40,761 nt of DNA, from the NCBI GenBank assembly GCA_903898675.1, contig CAIUGM010000037.1, positions 1 to 40,761 of the forward strand, written 5' to 3'. The stretch is from an uncultured Verrucomicrobiota bacterium. Lineage in GTDB: Bacteria > Verrucomicrobiota > Verrucomicrobiia > Opitutales > Opitutaceae. Position 1 is the stretch's first letter. Every line of letters starts with the position of its first letter. Below the pieces are notes generated by a model. It saw only the letters and a list, made by a program, of their open reading frames with translations, did no database searches and was not told the DNA's origin. This document shows, one piece after another, positions 34,102 to 40,761 of this stretch. The position numbers and the translations under genes were made by a program.

Positions 34102-35127
34102 ATGAGCGAAGAAAATGCGCCCAAGCTCCGCCTGAAGCCCAAACTGGCTTCGGATGCCGCCGCCTCTGCGCAACCGGCGCCCCCGCCTGAAGCGGCCGCC
34201 GGCGCTCCCGACGAAGCCAAGGGCGCCCGGCCCAAGCCCCGCTTAAGTTTCACGCCGGCCCAGGAAACCGCCGTGGCCCCGGCGGCCGAGCCGGCCCCGG
34301 CGGCGGAAGCTCCGCCGGCGGTCAAATTCAGTCTCAGACCCAAGGGCACGCCTTCGCCTGCCCCCGAACCCGTGGCCATGCCCGCACCCGTTCCGGCGGA
34401 GCCCCTGCCGGAGGAGATGCCGCCGCCCGAGGCGATTCCGGTCGATGGCGCCGTGCCGCCGCCGCCGCTGGTGCACGACGAGGAAGAGGGCGAACCCGCC
34501 GAAGTCACCGCCATCCGCGCGGCCTCCGCCGCGCCATTTCCGCCGCCGCCGGGCAAATTCCCGCCGCCGCCGGGGGGCGGCGTCAAGCGCCCGGCCCCCT
34601 GGGCCAAGCCGCGTTCATCGGGCGGCACCCGGAAAAAGAAAATGATTTTCATGGCCGGCGCGGGCGTAACCCTGCTGGTGCTGCTCGGCGGCGGATTTTT
34701 CGCCTACCTCAAGCTGACCGAGGAGCCGCCACCGCCGCCCCGGCCGAGACCCGTCGCCAAGCCCGCCCCGACCGCCGAGGAAATTGCGGCCGCCGCGGCC
34801 GCGGCGGACAAGGCCAAGGCGGATGCCGCCGCGGCCGCCGCCGCCCTGGCCAAACCGGTGGAGACCACGGTCCCGGTCGTGGAGCCGCCGCCGAAACCCA
34901 AGCCGCCGCCTCCCGCGAGCATGGCCTTCAAGGCCTGGGTTGAAAATCTCAAGATCAGCGGCGTGCGCGCCGGCTCGGCCACGCGCGTCTTCATCGGCGG
35001 CACCGCCTACGGCACCGGCGATGTGGTGAATTCCCAGCTGGGCATCACCTTCGACTCGTATGATCCCGTGAGCCGGGTCCTGACCTTCAAGGACAAGTCC
35101 GGCGCCACCGTCGAGCGGCGGGACTGA
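34102..35127 (+). CDS. Proline/alanine-rich single-pass membrane protein
   Basis: The 341-residue protein has three parts. Residues 1-180 are a disordered cytoplasmic region rich in Pro, Ala and Glu. It holds short repeats of the type KLRLKPK, KPRLSFTP and VKFSLRPKG, which look like basic-aromatic linear motifs. A basic stop-transfer patch (RKKK) and one membrane helix follow (FMAGAGVTLLVLLGGGFFAYL, about 184-204). The periplasmic part is another Pro/Ala-rich linker and a C-terminal domain of 65 residues (ending KDKSGATVERRD) that resembles the small beta domains of GspC/PilP-type pilus and secretion proteins. The function is unknown. Confidence 0.72.
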   Translation: MSEENAPKLRLKPKLASDAAASAQPAPPPEAAAGAPDEAKGARPKPRLSFTPAQETAVAPAAEPAPAAEAPPAVKFSLRPKGTPSPAPEPVAMPAPVPAEPLPEEMPPPEAIPVDGAVPPPPLVHDEEEGEPAEVTAIRAASAAPFPPPPGKFPPPPGGGVKRPAPWAKPRSSGGTRKKKMIFMAGAGVTLLVLLGGGFFAYLKLTEEPPPPPRPRPVAKPAPTAEEIAAAAAAADKAKADAAAAAAALAKPVETTVPVVEPPPKPKPPPPASMAFKAWVENLKISGVRAGSATRVFIGGTAYGTGDVVNSQLGITFDSYDPVSRVLTFKDKSGATVERRD

Positions 35128-35133
35128 GCGCCC

Positions 35134-35814
35134 TCAGTGCGCCGCCAGCACGTCCTTGATCCCGCGCAGCAGCTCGGGATCGGTGGCGATGCCGAGCACG
35201 CCGTTGACGACGAACTGCACGCCGATACACATGATGAGGAAGCCCATGATCTTCGTCATGGCGTTGACCCCGACGGGGCCGATCAGCCCGACAATCTTGC
35301 CGGAGAGCCGCAGGGTCGCGTAGGTGAGCAGCGCCACGCAGACGATGCCGGCGATGATTGCGAAGTAGTCGGTCCAGTTGGTGGCGAGGGAAGTGAACCC
35401 CAGGGTGACGGCGATGGAGCCGGGACCGCTGAGCATCGGCATGGCCAGCGGGGAAAAGGAAATATCAATCTTCCGGCGCGCGGCCTCGCGTTCCTCGTCG
35501 TCGTGGTTGGCGGCGCTCCGCTGCGTCGCGAGCATGCTCATGCCGATCCCGGTCATCAGGATGCCGCCGGCGATGCGCAGGCCGGGGATGGAGATCCCGA
35601 AGAAATTCATGATGAACGTGCCCCCGATCAGGGAGCTCACCAAAATGGCCACCATGTAGAAGCAGCCCTTGCGCGCCTGTTCGCGCCGCCGCTCGTCGCT
35701 GTCGCCCTCGGTGATGGCGAGGAAGGTGGGCGCGGACGCCAGCGGGTTGATGATCGGCAGCAGGCCGATGAACGTGCCGAGGAAAATGGCCCAGAGGTGG
35801 GTGACGTTGGACAT
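35134..35814 (-). CDS. MarC-family membrane protein
   Basis: The 226-residue protein has six helices and the family's N-terminal signature FIGLLPIINPLASAPTFLAI (residues 12-31). FGISIPGLRIAGGILM lies near 72, and SPLAMPMLSGPGSIAVTLGF near 118 holds the second conserved Pro-Gly-Ser turn. MarC-type proteins were once thought to export antibiotics. That has not held up, and the transported substrate is unknown. Its stop is 6 bases past the convergent end of the proline-rich protein gene. ATG at 35814 is preferred, and an ATG three codons upstream is also possible. Confidence 0.9.
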   Translation of the reverse strand: MSNVTHLWAIFLGTFIGLLPIINPLASAPTFLAITEGDSDERRREQARKGCFYMVAILVSSLIGGTFIMNFFGISIPGLRIAGGILMTGIGMSMLATQRSAANHDDEEREAARRKIDISFSPLAMPMLSGPGSIAVTLGFTSLATNWTDYFAIIAGIVCVALLTYATLRLSGKIVGLIGPVGVNAMTKIMGFLIMCIGVQFVVNGVLGIATDPELLRGIKDVLAAH

Positions 35815-35971
35815 GACGATCAATCTGAGCGCGAACGATTCCGCAGGGCCATCCTATTTCTGTCATTCCGGCCGGAGCGGCCGTTCAGTCCAGTGGGTGG
35901 TTCGATGGCGGATGCGCGGCTGGATCCTATGCGTTGCGCCGGATGGCTAACTGCGGTGCGGCGCACTGCGC

Positions 35972-37096
35972 TCACCACACATCCACCGGGCCCTTCGGCA
36001 CGGGGATGGCGTTGCGGCGGAACACGGCCGGGTCGTCCGGATCGAGCATGAACGAGGCGATCATCGGCTCGGGCCGGAATTTCGCGAGCAGTTCGCCCCG
36101 CTCGTCGAGGTAGGGCGCGCGCCACTGCTCGTAGCTCGCCAGCAGCGCCTCGAATTCCGCGCGGGTGCTGAACCGGGTGAGACCCTGCTTGAAGGCCTTG
36201 GCCGGGCCGAAGCGCTTCGCGTACCACGTGGCGGGCTTGCGGAACAGCCGGCAGCCCTGGTCCTCGCCGAACACCTCGATCATCAGGTCGAGGTGGCGGC
36301 GCATGACGTGCACGCGCTCGGGGTAGCCGGCCTCGGGCTGCAGTTCGCCGGTCCGGAGATAATCCTGCGTGTGGGTGAAAATCCAGGGATTGTAGAAGGC
36401 CCCGCGTCCGATGCTGACGCCGGCGCAGCCGGTCTCGTCCAGCATGTGCTTCGCCGCCGCGGGGGTGGTGACGTCGCCGTTGCCAATGACCGGAATTTTT
36501 TTCACCGCCTGCACGACGGCGCGGATGCCGGCGAGGTTGACAGTGCCGCTGAAGCCCTGGGCGCGGGTGCGGCCGTGCACGAAGACAGCCGCGACACCGG
36601 CATCCTCGAGCACGCGAGCGAGGTCGGGGGCGGTCAGGTTGTTTTCATCCCAGCCCAGCCGCATCTTGGCGGTGACGGGGATCTTCACCGCATCGACCAT
36701 GCCGCGGACGAGCGCGGCGGTCTTGGCCAGCTCGGTCATCATGGCCGAGCCGCCGCCGATGCCGGTGACCTTCTTCACGGGACAGCCCATGTTGATGTCG
36801 ACCGACGCGATGCCGAGCGACTCGACGATCAGGGCGGCATCGCGCATTTCCTCCGGCACAGCGCCGAAGAGTTGCACGGCCAGGAGTTTTTCGGCCGGCC
36901 GGGTGCTGATCATCTGCAGGGCCCGCGGGTTCCGCTCGATCAGGGAGCGCGCGTTGACGAGGTCGGTCGTGGTCCAGTCGAGGCCGCCGATTTCGCGCAC
37001 GACGAGGCGAAAGGGCAGGTTGGTGTAGCCCGCCAGCGGCGATAAAAAGAGATTTGATCCGAACTCGTAGGGCCCGATGCGCATCGCCGCCACCAT
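35972..37096 (-). CDS. tRNA-dihydrouridine synthase (Dus family)
   Basis: The 374-residue enzyme reduces uridines in tRNA to dihydrouridine with FMN and NADPH. The TIM-barrel start is LSPLAGYTNLPFRLVVREIG near residue 18. VDINMGCPVKKVTGIGGGSA near 103 contains the catalytic Cys. MRLGWDENN is near 143, VHGRTRAQGFSGT near 170 carries the conserved His and Arg, and VIGNGDVTT and VSIGRGAFYNPWIF bind the FMN phosphate. It is closest in style to DusB. The ATG at 37094-37096 adds four residues before MRIGPYEFGSNLFL, and the second ATG (37084) is equally possible. It follows the aminotransferase gene by 50 bases on the same strand. Confidence 0.93.
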   Translation of the reverse strand: MVAAMRIGPYEFGSNLFLSPLAGYTNLPFRLVVREIGGLDWTTTDLVNARSLIERNPRALQMISTRPAEKLLAVQLFGAVPEEMRDAALIVESLGIASVDINMGCPVKKVTGIGGGSAMMTELAKTAALVRGMVDAVKIPVTAKMRLGWDENNLTAPDLARVLEDAGVAAVFVHGRTRAQGFSGTVNLAGIRAVVQAVKKIPVIGNGDVTTPAAAKHMLDETGCAGVSIGRGAFYNPWIFTHTQDYLRTGELQPEAGYPERVHVMRRHLDLMIEVFGEDQGCRLFRKPATWYAKRFGPAKAFKQGLTRFSTRAEFEALLASYEQWRAPYLDERGELLAKFRPEPMIASFMLDPDDPAVFRRNAIPVPKGPVDVW

Positions 37097-37146
37097 GCGC
37101 GCCGGGGCCGGCGCTGCAACAGAAAGTACCGGCCGGGGGGCGGGGC

Positions 37147-38295
37147 TCAGCGCGCGGCGAGGGCGCGCTGCATGCGGGTCAGCGCCTCGGTCAGCGTCGC
37201 GCGGGTGCAGCCGAAGTTCAGCCGCACGAACTGGCCGGGCGCGGCGCCGTACTGGACGCCATCGGAGAGGCCGACGCCGTGCTGCTCGAAGAACTCCGCG
37301 GGTTGCTCCAGCCGGAGGGCGGAGACATCGAGCCACGCGAGGTAGGTGGCGGCGCACGGCAGCAGGGTCACGCCGGGCAGGTGTTGCGCAGTGAAATGCG
37401 CGAGCAGGTCGAGATTGCCGCGGAGGTGCGCCAGCAGCGCCTGCCGCCACGGTTCGCTCTCGCGCAGGGCCGCCTCGCAGGCGGCGAGACCGAGCACATT
37501 CATCTCGGGCACGATGCCGGCCATGGCCCGCACGAAGGTGGCGCGTACCTTCGTGTCCGCGATGATCGCGAACGAGCAAGCCAGCCCGGGGATGTTATAG
37601 GTCTTGCTCGGCGCCATGAGCGTGATCGTCCGCGCGGCGGCCGCGGGCGAGAGGCCGGCGACCGGGATATGCGGCACGTCGTCCAGGATCAGGTCACAGT
37701 GGATGTCGTCGGAAACCAAAATCAGGTTGTGCTCCTCGCAGAAGGCCGCGAGCTGCTCCAGCTCGGCGCGGTCGAACACCCGGCCGACCGGGTTGTGCGG
37801 GTTGCAGAGGAAAAACACGCGGGTGCGCGGCGTGACGGCCCGGGCCAGCGCCGCCCAGTCGAATTCGTAGCGGGCGCCGTGGCGGGCGAGGGGGACCTTG
37901 ATGACCTCGCGGCCCATGTTGCGCGGCGCGCTGGTGAACGGCGGGTAGACCGGCGTGCAGGTCAGCACGGCATCGCCTTTTTCCCCGAAGGCGCCGGCGG
38001 CGAGGTTCAGGCCGGTGACGAGGCCGGGCAGCCAGACCAGCCAGGCCGGGTCGATCTGCCATTGGTAATGCGTGGCGCAATAATCCACCACGGCCCGGGT
38101 CAGGGGCGGCAGGGGCATGCCGTAGCCGAAAACGCCCTGGTCCACGCGGCGGTGCAGCGCGGCGATGATCGCGGGGGAGGCGGCGAAATCCATGTCCGCG
38201 ATCCACAGCGGCAGGATGTCCTTGCCGGCATATTTGCGCCATTTGCGGCTGTCACTGCTGGCGCGGTCGATCGCGGTATCGAAGTCGAAGGTCAT
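37147..38295 (-). CDS. MalY/PatB-like PLP aminotransferase/C-S lyase
   Basis: The 382-residue fold-type I enzyme starts MTFDFDTAIDRASSDSRKWR, the usual opening of the MalY/PatB branch. LPLWIADMDFAASPAI and FGYGMP mark the substrate entry. LVWLPGLVTGLNLAAGAF is near 96. FFLCNPHNPVGRVF near 168 and LVSDDIHCDLI near 201 form the cofactor site. The Schiff-base Lys is in LMAPSKTYNIPGLACS near 234. It probably cleaves cystathionine or cysteine conjugates, or transaminates. Which of these cannot be told from sequence. The codons above 38295 are unconserved. It is divergent from the GNAT gene across 86 bases. Confidence 0.9.
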   Translation of the reverse strand: MTFDFDTAIDRASSDSRKWRKYAGKDILPLWIADMDFAASPAIIAALHRRVDQGVFGYGMPLPPLTRAVVDYCATHYQWQIDPAWLVWLPGLVTGLNLAAGAFGEKGDAVLTCTPVYPPFTSAPRNMGREVIKVPLARHGARYEFDWAALARAVTPRTRVFFLCNPHNPVGRVFDRAELEQLAAFCEEHNLILVSDDIHCDLILDDVPHIPVAGLSPAAAARTITLMAPSKTYNIPGLACSFAIIADTKVRATFVRAMAGIVPEMNVLGLAACEAALRESEPWRQALLAHLRGNLDLLAHFTAQHLPGVTLLPCAATYLAWLDVSALRLEQPAEFFEQHGVGLSDGVQYGAAPGQFVRLNFGCTRATLTEALTRMQRALAAR

Positions 38296-38381
38296 TGGGT
38301 GGACTGGCAGTAGAAACCGCGTCGGCCCCGGAAGGCACGGATATTTTTGACGGGGCCGGGGAATCAGCCGACTGTACCGGG

Positions 38382-38888
38382 ATGAATTCCGCCCCATTGC
38401 TGCGGAGGGCCCGGGTCGGCGAGGCCGCGCTGCTCACGGAAATCGCGTTCGCGGCCAAGCAGCACTGGGGCTATCCCGCCGAGTGGCTGGCGGCGTGGCG
38501 CTATGACCTCACCGTGACGGCGGACTATATCCGCACCCAGCGGGTGGTGGTGGCGGAAACGGACGGGCTCATCGCGGGCTTTGTCGGCCTGCTGCGGACG
38601 GCGGAGGGCGACCAGTTGGAGCACCTTTGGCTGCGGCCGTCCTGCATGGGCCGGGGTTTGGGCCGGCGGCTTTTCGAGGAGGCGGTCAACCAGGCCCGGG
38701 CGGCGGGCATCACCGCATTGCAAATCAGGGCCGACCCCAACGCCGAGGGCTTTTACCTGAAAATGGGCGCGGTGCGGATCGGTGAGGAAGTCTATGAGCT
38801 GCCCGGGAAAATCCGGCGCGAGGTCCCGCTGCTGACGTACCGGATCGAATGCAGTGAAAATTACGCTCGGTTCTGCCAGGAGAGGTAA
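38382..38888 (+). CDS. GNAT-family N-acetyltransferase
   Basis: The 168-residue protein has the acetyl-CoA-binding core EHLWLRPSCMGRGLGRRLFE near residue 85 (the RGxGxG-type loop). ALQIRADPNAEGFYLKMGAV follows near 115. It transfers an acetyl group from acetyl-CoA to an amine on an unknown small molecule or protein. The family end is near RREVPLLTYRI. The last dozen residues (ECSENYARFCQER) come from a repeat that recurs just after the stop, so the C-terminus may be extended by a mobile or repetitive sequence. ATG at 38382 is chosen over an upstream one that overlaps the divergent gene's start. Confidence 0.87.
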   Translation: MNSAPLLRRARVGEAALLTEIAFAAKQHWGYPAEWLAAWRYDLTVTADYIRTQRVVVAETDGLIAGFVGLLRTAEGDQLEHLWLRPSCMGRGLGRRLFEEAVNQARAAGITALQIRADPNAEGFYLKMGAVRIGEEVYELPGKIRREVPLLTYRIECSENYARFCQER

Positions 38889-38911
38889 TCAAAAATTACG
38901 CTCCGTTCTGC
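38857..38911. repeat. Tandem copies of an AAAATTACGCTC unit (family D)
   Basis: Bases 38857-38876 (AAAATTACGCTCGGTTCTGC) and 38892-38911 differ by one base and are 35 bases apart. The first lies in the GNAT 3' end and the second just beyond it. An inverted copy is at 40734-40756. Confidence 0.8.
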
Positions 38912-38920
38912 AATTATGGC

Positions 38921-40242
38921 AGCGTAACTGAGGAAAACGGCGCTAGACATGGCAACGCGGCGGCGGACGGCTTATTCCTCCGCTTCGATCAGCTCGTAGG
39001 CGAGGATACGCGACTGCACGGCGGGGTCTTCGCGCACCAGCGCCTCGGCGGCCGCGCGATCGGCAGCGAAAAACATCATGGTCGAATCATGCCGGGTTAG
39101 ATCCGCCGGTGCCTGCCTTACAAATTCAAGACGCTTCTCCGCCATCATCCGCTGGAGATAAGCCTCGTGGGCCTGCCAGCCCTCGGCCTGTGCGGGCGTG
39201 AGCTGCGCCTCGCCACCACCGTCAGCCGGCCAGAAGACCGCCAGGAAGCCCGGTCGCCCAGCCGGATCGGTCAGGGAATCCGTCTGCACTCCATGCTCGG
39301 GGGCGATCGGTGCAGCCGTGAACAGCAATCCCTGCAGGCAACTCTCCGCCGTGCCGGCGCTGTGCCGCACCCGGTCGATCCGGCGAAACTCCAGCCCGCC
39401 CTTCACGTAACCGTGCGCCGCCATCCGCTTGTGGAACGCTTGGATATGCCGCCGGTAATAGGCCCATTCGTTCTCCGCGGCCGAGATGAACACCCGCGCA
39501 CTCGTCGTGCGCCCCGCCGCCGCGAACTCACGCTCATAGTTCCACAGCGGGTCGACCGAGGGACTGTCCGCCACGTAACCTTGAAAGAGCGTTGGTTTAG
39601 TGAAAAGCGCATACAACACAAACAACCCGCCCGCCGACGAACCGACGATGTAGCGGTGCTCCGGATCGGCGCGGTATTCCTTTTCGAGCAGCGGAATCAT
39701 CTCATGCTCGATCAGGTCGAGGAACCGCTCCGCGTGTCCGCCGCCGTTTGGGCCCAACCACGCCATCGGCGCCAGGTCATCGCCCCGCATCGCGCCGTAA
39801 TCGAGGTTTTCGCCCGCATAACCAAGCCCCACGACCAGCACTTCCGGCAGGTGTTTTCCATAGGTCAAGCTGCCGCACACATTCCTCACGTTGGGAAGGC
39901 CCCAATACCCATCGGTGACAAAGATGACGGGGTATTTCCTCTCCGGATGCTCCCGATAAGAGGCCGGCAGCCCGATGGTGAGCTGGTAGAGCCGGTCCGG
40001 GCGCGTCCGGGGCAGCACGCGAATCTCGGTGTCCGGCTCCGCGGCTCCGGCGCGCAAGGCGGGGAAACTCAAAAGTAGCAGGATCGATCCGGCGAAAACC
40101 AATTTTGGGTTCATAAGATTTCGAGGTGATTGCTTAGGTCGTGGGCCCGCGTTGGGCATGGGAAGCCTCCACACCCGGAGCGTCTCGCAAAGGCGTTTCG
40201 CGGCCGTCGCGTTCCTGGGGAGCATAGCTGAGGAAAACTGCG
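38921..40242. repeat. Direct repeat flanking the esterase gene
   Basis: 38921-38942 (starts AGCGTAACTGAGGAAAAC) recurs at 40221-40242 with 3 differences in 22 bases, in the same orientation, on either side of the esterase gene. The bases between the two copies are not repeated. Confidence 0.55.
38972..40114 (-). CDS. Exported esterase (esterase D/Fes type) fused to a YCII-like domain
   Basis: The 380-residue protein has a signal peptide (MNPKLVFAGSILLLLSFPAL) and an alpha/beta-hydrolase esterase domain. PVIFVTDGYWGLPNV lies near residue 62. The nucleophile elbow is YIVGSSAGGLFVLYALF near 147, and VADSPSVDPLW follows near 171. The likely catalytic His is in DRVRHSAGTAES near 241. From about residue 290 the sequence changes to FLAVFWPADGGGEAQLTPAQ. 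It continues to TMMFFAADRAAAEALVREDP and ILAYELIEAEE, which follow the YCII-related fold (a small ferredoxin-like domain). Carrying both is unusual. The esterase part resembles siderophore or glycerol-ester hydrolases. ATG at 40112-40114 starts the signal peptide, and longer starts upstream lack it. Confidence 0.82.
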   Translation of the reverse strand: MNPKLVFAGSILLLLSFPALRAGAAEPDTEIRVLPRTRPDRLYQLTIGLPASYREHPERKYPVIFVTDGYWGLPNVRNVCGSLTYGKHLPEVLVVGLGYAGENLDYGAMRGDDLAPMAWLGPNGGGHAERFLDLIEHEMIPLLEKEYRADPEHRYIVGSSAGGLFVLYALFTKPTLFQGYVADSPSVDPLWNYEREFAAAGRTTSARVFISAAENEWAYYRRHIQAFHKRMAAHGYVKGGLEFRRIDRVRHSAGTAESCLQGLLFTAAPIAPEHGVQTDSLTDPAGRPGFLAVFWPADGGGEAQLTPAQAEGWQAHEAYLQRMMAEKRLEFVRQAPADLTRHDSTMMFFAADRAAAEALVREDPAVQSRILAYELIEAEE

Positions 40243-40337
40243 TGGATGGAGGAAATCCCGGGCATGGAGCCAAGCGTGGTTGACGGTGGCGGCGTAGCGG
40301 GGTTTTTCGAGGCAATTACCTTCCGTTCCAGGTTTTT
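40115..40337. other. Gap upstream of the esterase gene
   Basis: About 220 bases hold the esterase promoter region and one arm of the direct repeat (40221-40242). I see no gene, tRNA or clear promoter motif here. Confidence 0.5.
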
Positions 40338-40532
40338 ATGCCGCGACGCGTCGCCATCGCTAGTGGTCAAGGCCGAAGGTCCCACAGTATCCTAGCGCCG
40401 GTCATGAGCGCGTATGTATCCGCCAATCCCGGTAAGCAGCCCACGGATCTCAACCAACTTCTGCCATATGCGACCACGCTGGAGCAGCGAGCAGCCCTGC
40501 AAAAACAGCAGGATCTCCTTGGCGGGAAGTAG
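40338..40532 (+). CDS. Small ORF, probable remnant of a larger gene
   Basis: The 64-codon frame has an odd basic start (MPRRVAIASGQGRRS). Its second half (MSAYVSANPGKQPTDLNQLL, then PYATTLEQRAALQKQQDLLG) reads like the C-terminal end of a longer protein. A possible in-frame ATG at 40404 would start that part. I recall similar tails in verrucomicrobial proteins but cannot name the parent. A Shine-Dalgarno is not evident. It may be what is left of a gene after a rearrangement between the repeats at 38888 and 40734. Confidence 0.4.
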   Translation: MPRRVAIASGQGRRSHSILAPVMSAYVSANPGKQPTDLNQLLPYATTLEQRAALQKQQDLLGGK

Positions 40533-40733
40533 GAGTCATAGAGTTAGTGCCGCTACACAAGATCGACAGCCGCTGCGTCCCAGCTTGGGTATCGAAAGAC
40601 AAATCCAGCTTCGACCAAGCGTCCTGGCACGACACGCCGGCTCTTGAGGATCAATTCTGTTTCAGTGCGCATATGATATAGCACAGAGGCTCGTCGAGAC
40701 GGGGTTTCGCTCGGGCGGGACCGGTCGGGCGTC

Positions 40734-40756
40734 CAGAACCGAGCGTAATTTTTGAT
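40734..40756. repeat. Inverted copy of the family D unit
   Basis: The 23 bases from CAGAACCGAGCG to TTTTTGAT are the reverse complement of 38888-38910 with one mismatch. They lie at the very edge of the window, so what follows is unknown. The 200 bases before it hold no recognisable gene. Confidence 0.75.
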
Positions 40757-40761
40757 CCACA

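Noticed and set aside
40450-40635. Minus-strand frame of 61 codons at the right end
   Set aside because: It has no ribosome site, family motif or operon context, and it overlaps the plus-strand remnant. The codon choice is not coding-like.

Overview
The window is high-GC chromosomal DNA with long genes on both strands and short gaps. It has no rRNA, no tRNA that I can recognise, no phage block and no CRISPR array. The gene styles (outer-membrane TonB receptor, SYLF protein, DUF885 peptidase, DUF4126 protein, SET-domain protein, many GTG or leaderless-looking starts) suggest a free-living Gram-negative bacterium. Verrucomicrobiota, probably Opitutaceae, is my best guess. This is an inference from protein style, not a computed placement.

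Left end (1-4400): the 5' end of an IS3-type element has landed in the 3' part of a Sel1-repeat/coiled-coil gene, which also carries an in-frame amber codon, so that gene is a pseudogene. Upstream of it are glycerol kinase, a TRIC/UPF0126 membrane protein and a YcfL-like lipoprotein. 4600-8540 holds a TonB-dependent receptor followed by an exported phosphodiesterase of the alkaline-phosphatase superfamily, a plausible uptake-and-hydrolysis pair. 8585-11280 holds an EamA permease with a small anchored protein, and a divergent MATE exporter. 11281-11580 is a gene-free stretch ending in a strong intrinsic terminator.

11690-16820: an AraC-type regulator faces a three-gene ABC importer (ATPase, permease, NMT1/THI5-like binding lipoprotein). 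Upstream on the same strand lies a trans-sulfuration-type PLP enzyme. 17026-20540: a DUF167 protein, exonuclease III overlapping a SET-domain methyltransferase gene, a CinA-C domain protein, a SYLF protein and a small zincin metallopeptidase. 20552-23086 is an ABC exporter pair co-oriented with the metallopeptidase. 23232-28118 is a run of mostly unrelated plus-strand genes: a Spy/CpxP-like protein, a BaiN/HI0933-like flavoprotein with a repeat inserted in frame, an AEC transporter behind a perfect palindrome, a membrane protein, TerC and a thioredoxin-like protein. 28312-31244 has a Gfo/Idh/MocA oxidoreductase and a DUF885 peptidase.

31377-40114: an rRNA/tRNA methyltransferase of the SpoU class, a frameshifted DUF4126 gene, DoxX, a proline-rich anchored protein, MarC, Dus, a MalY/PatB-like aminotransferase, a GNAT acetyltransferase and an esterase fused to a YCII-like domain. 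The last 650 bases hold a small ORF that looks like a gene remnant and an inverted repeat matching one beside the GNAT gene.

The most distinctive thing in the window is its load of dispersed palindromic repeats. At least three families are visible, most in gaps and one translated inside a gene. I did not find a convincing new multi-gene system. Most genes are recognisable housekeeping or transport functions.
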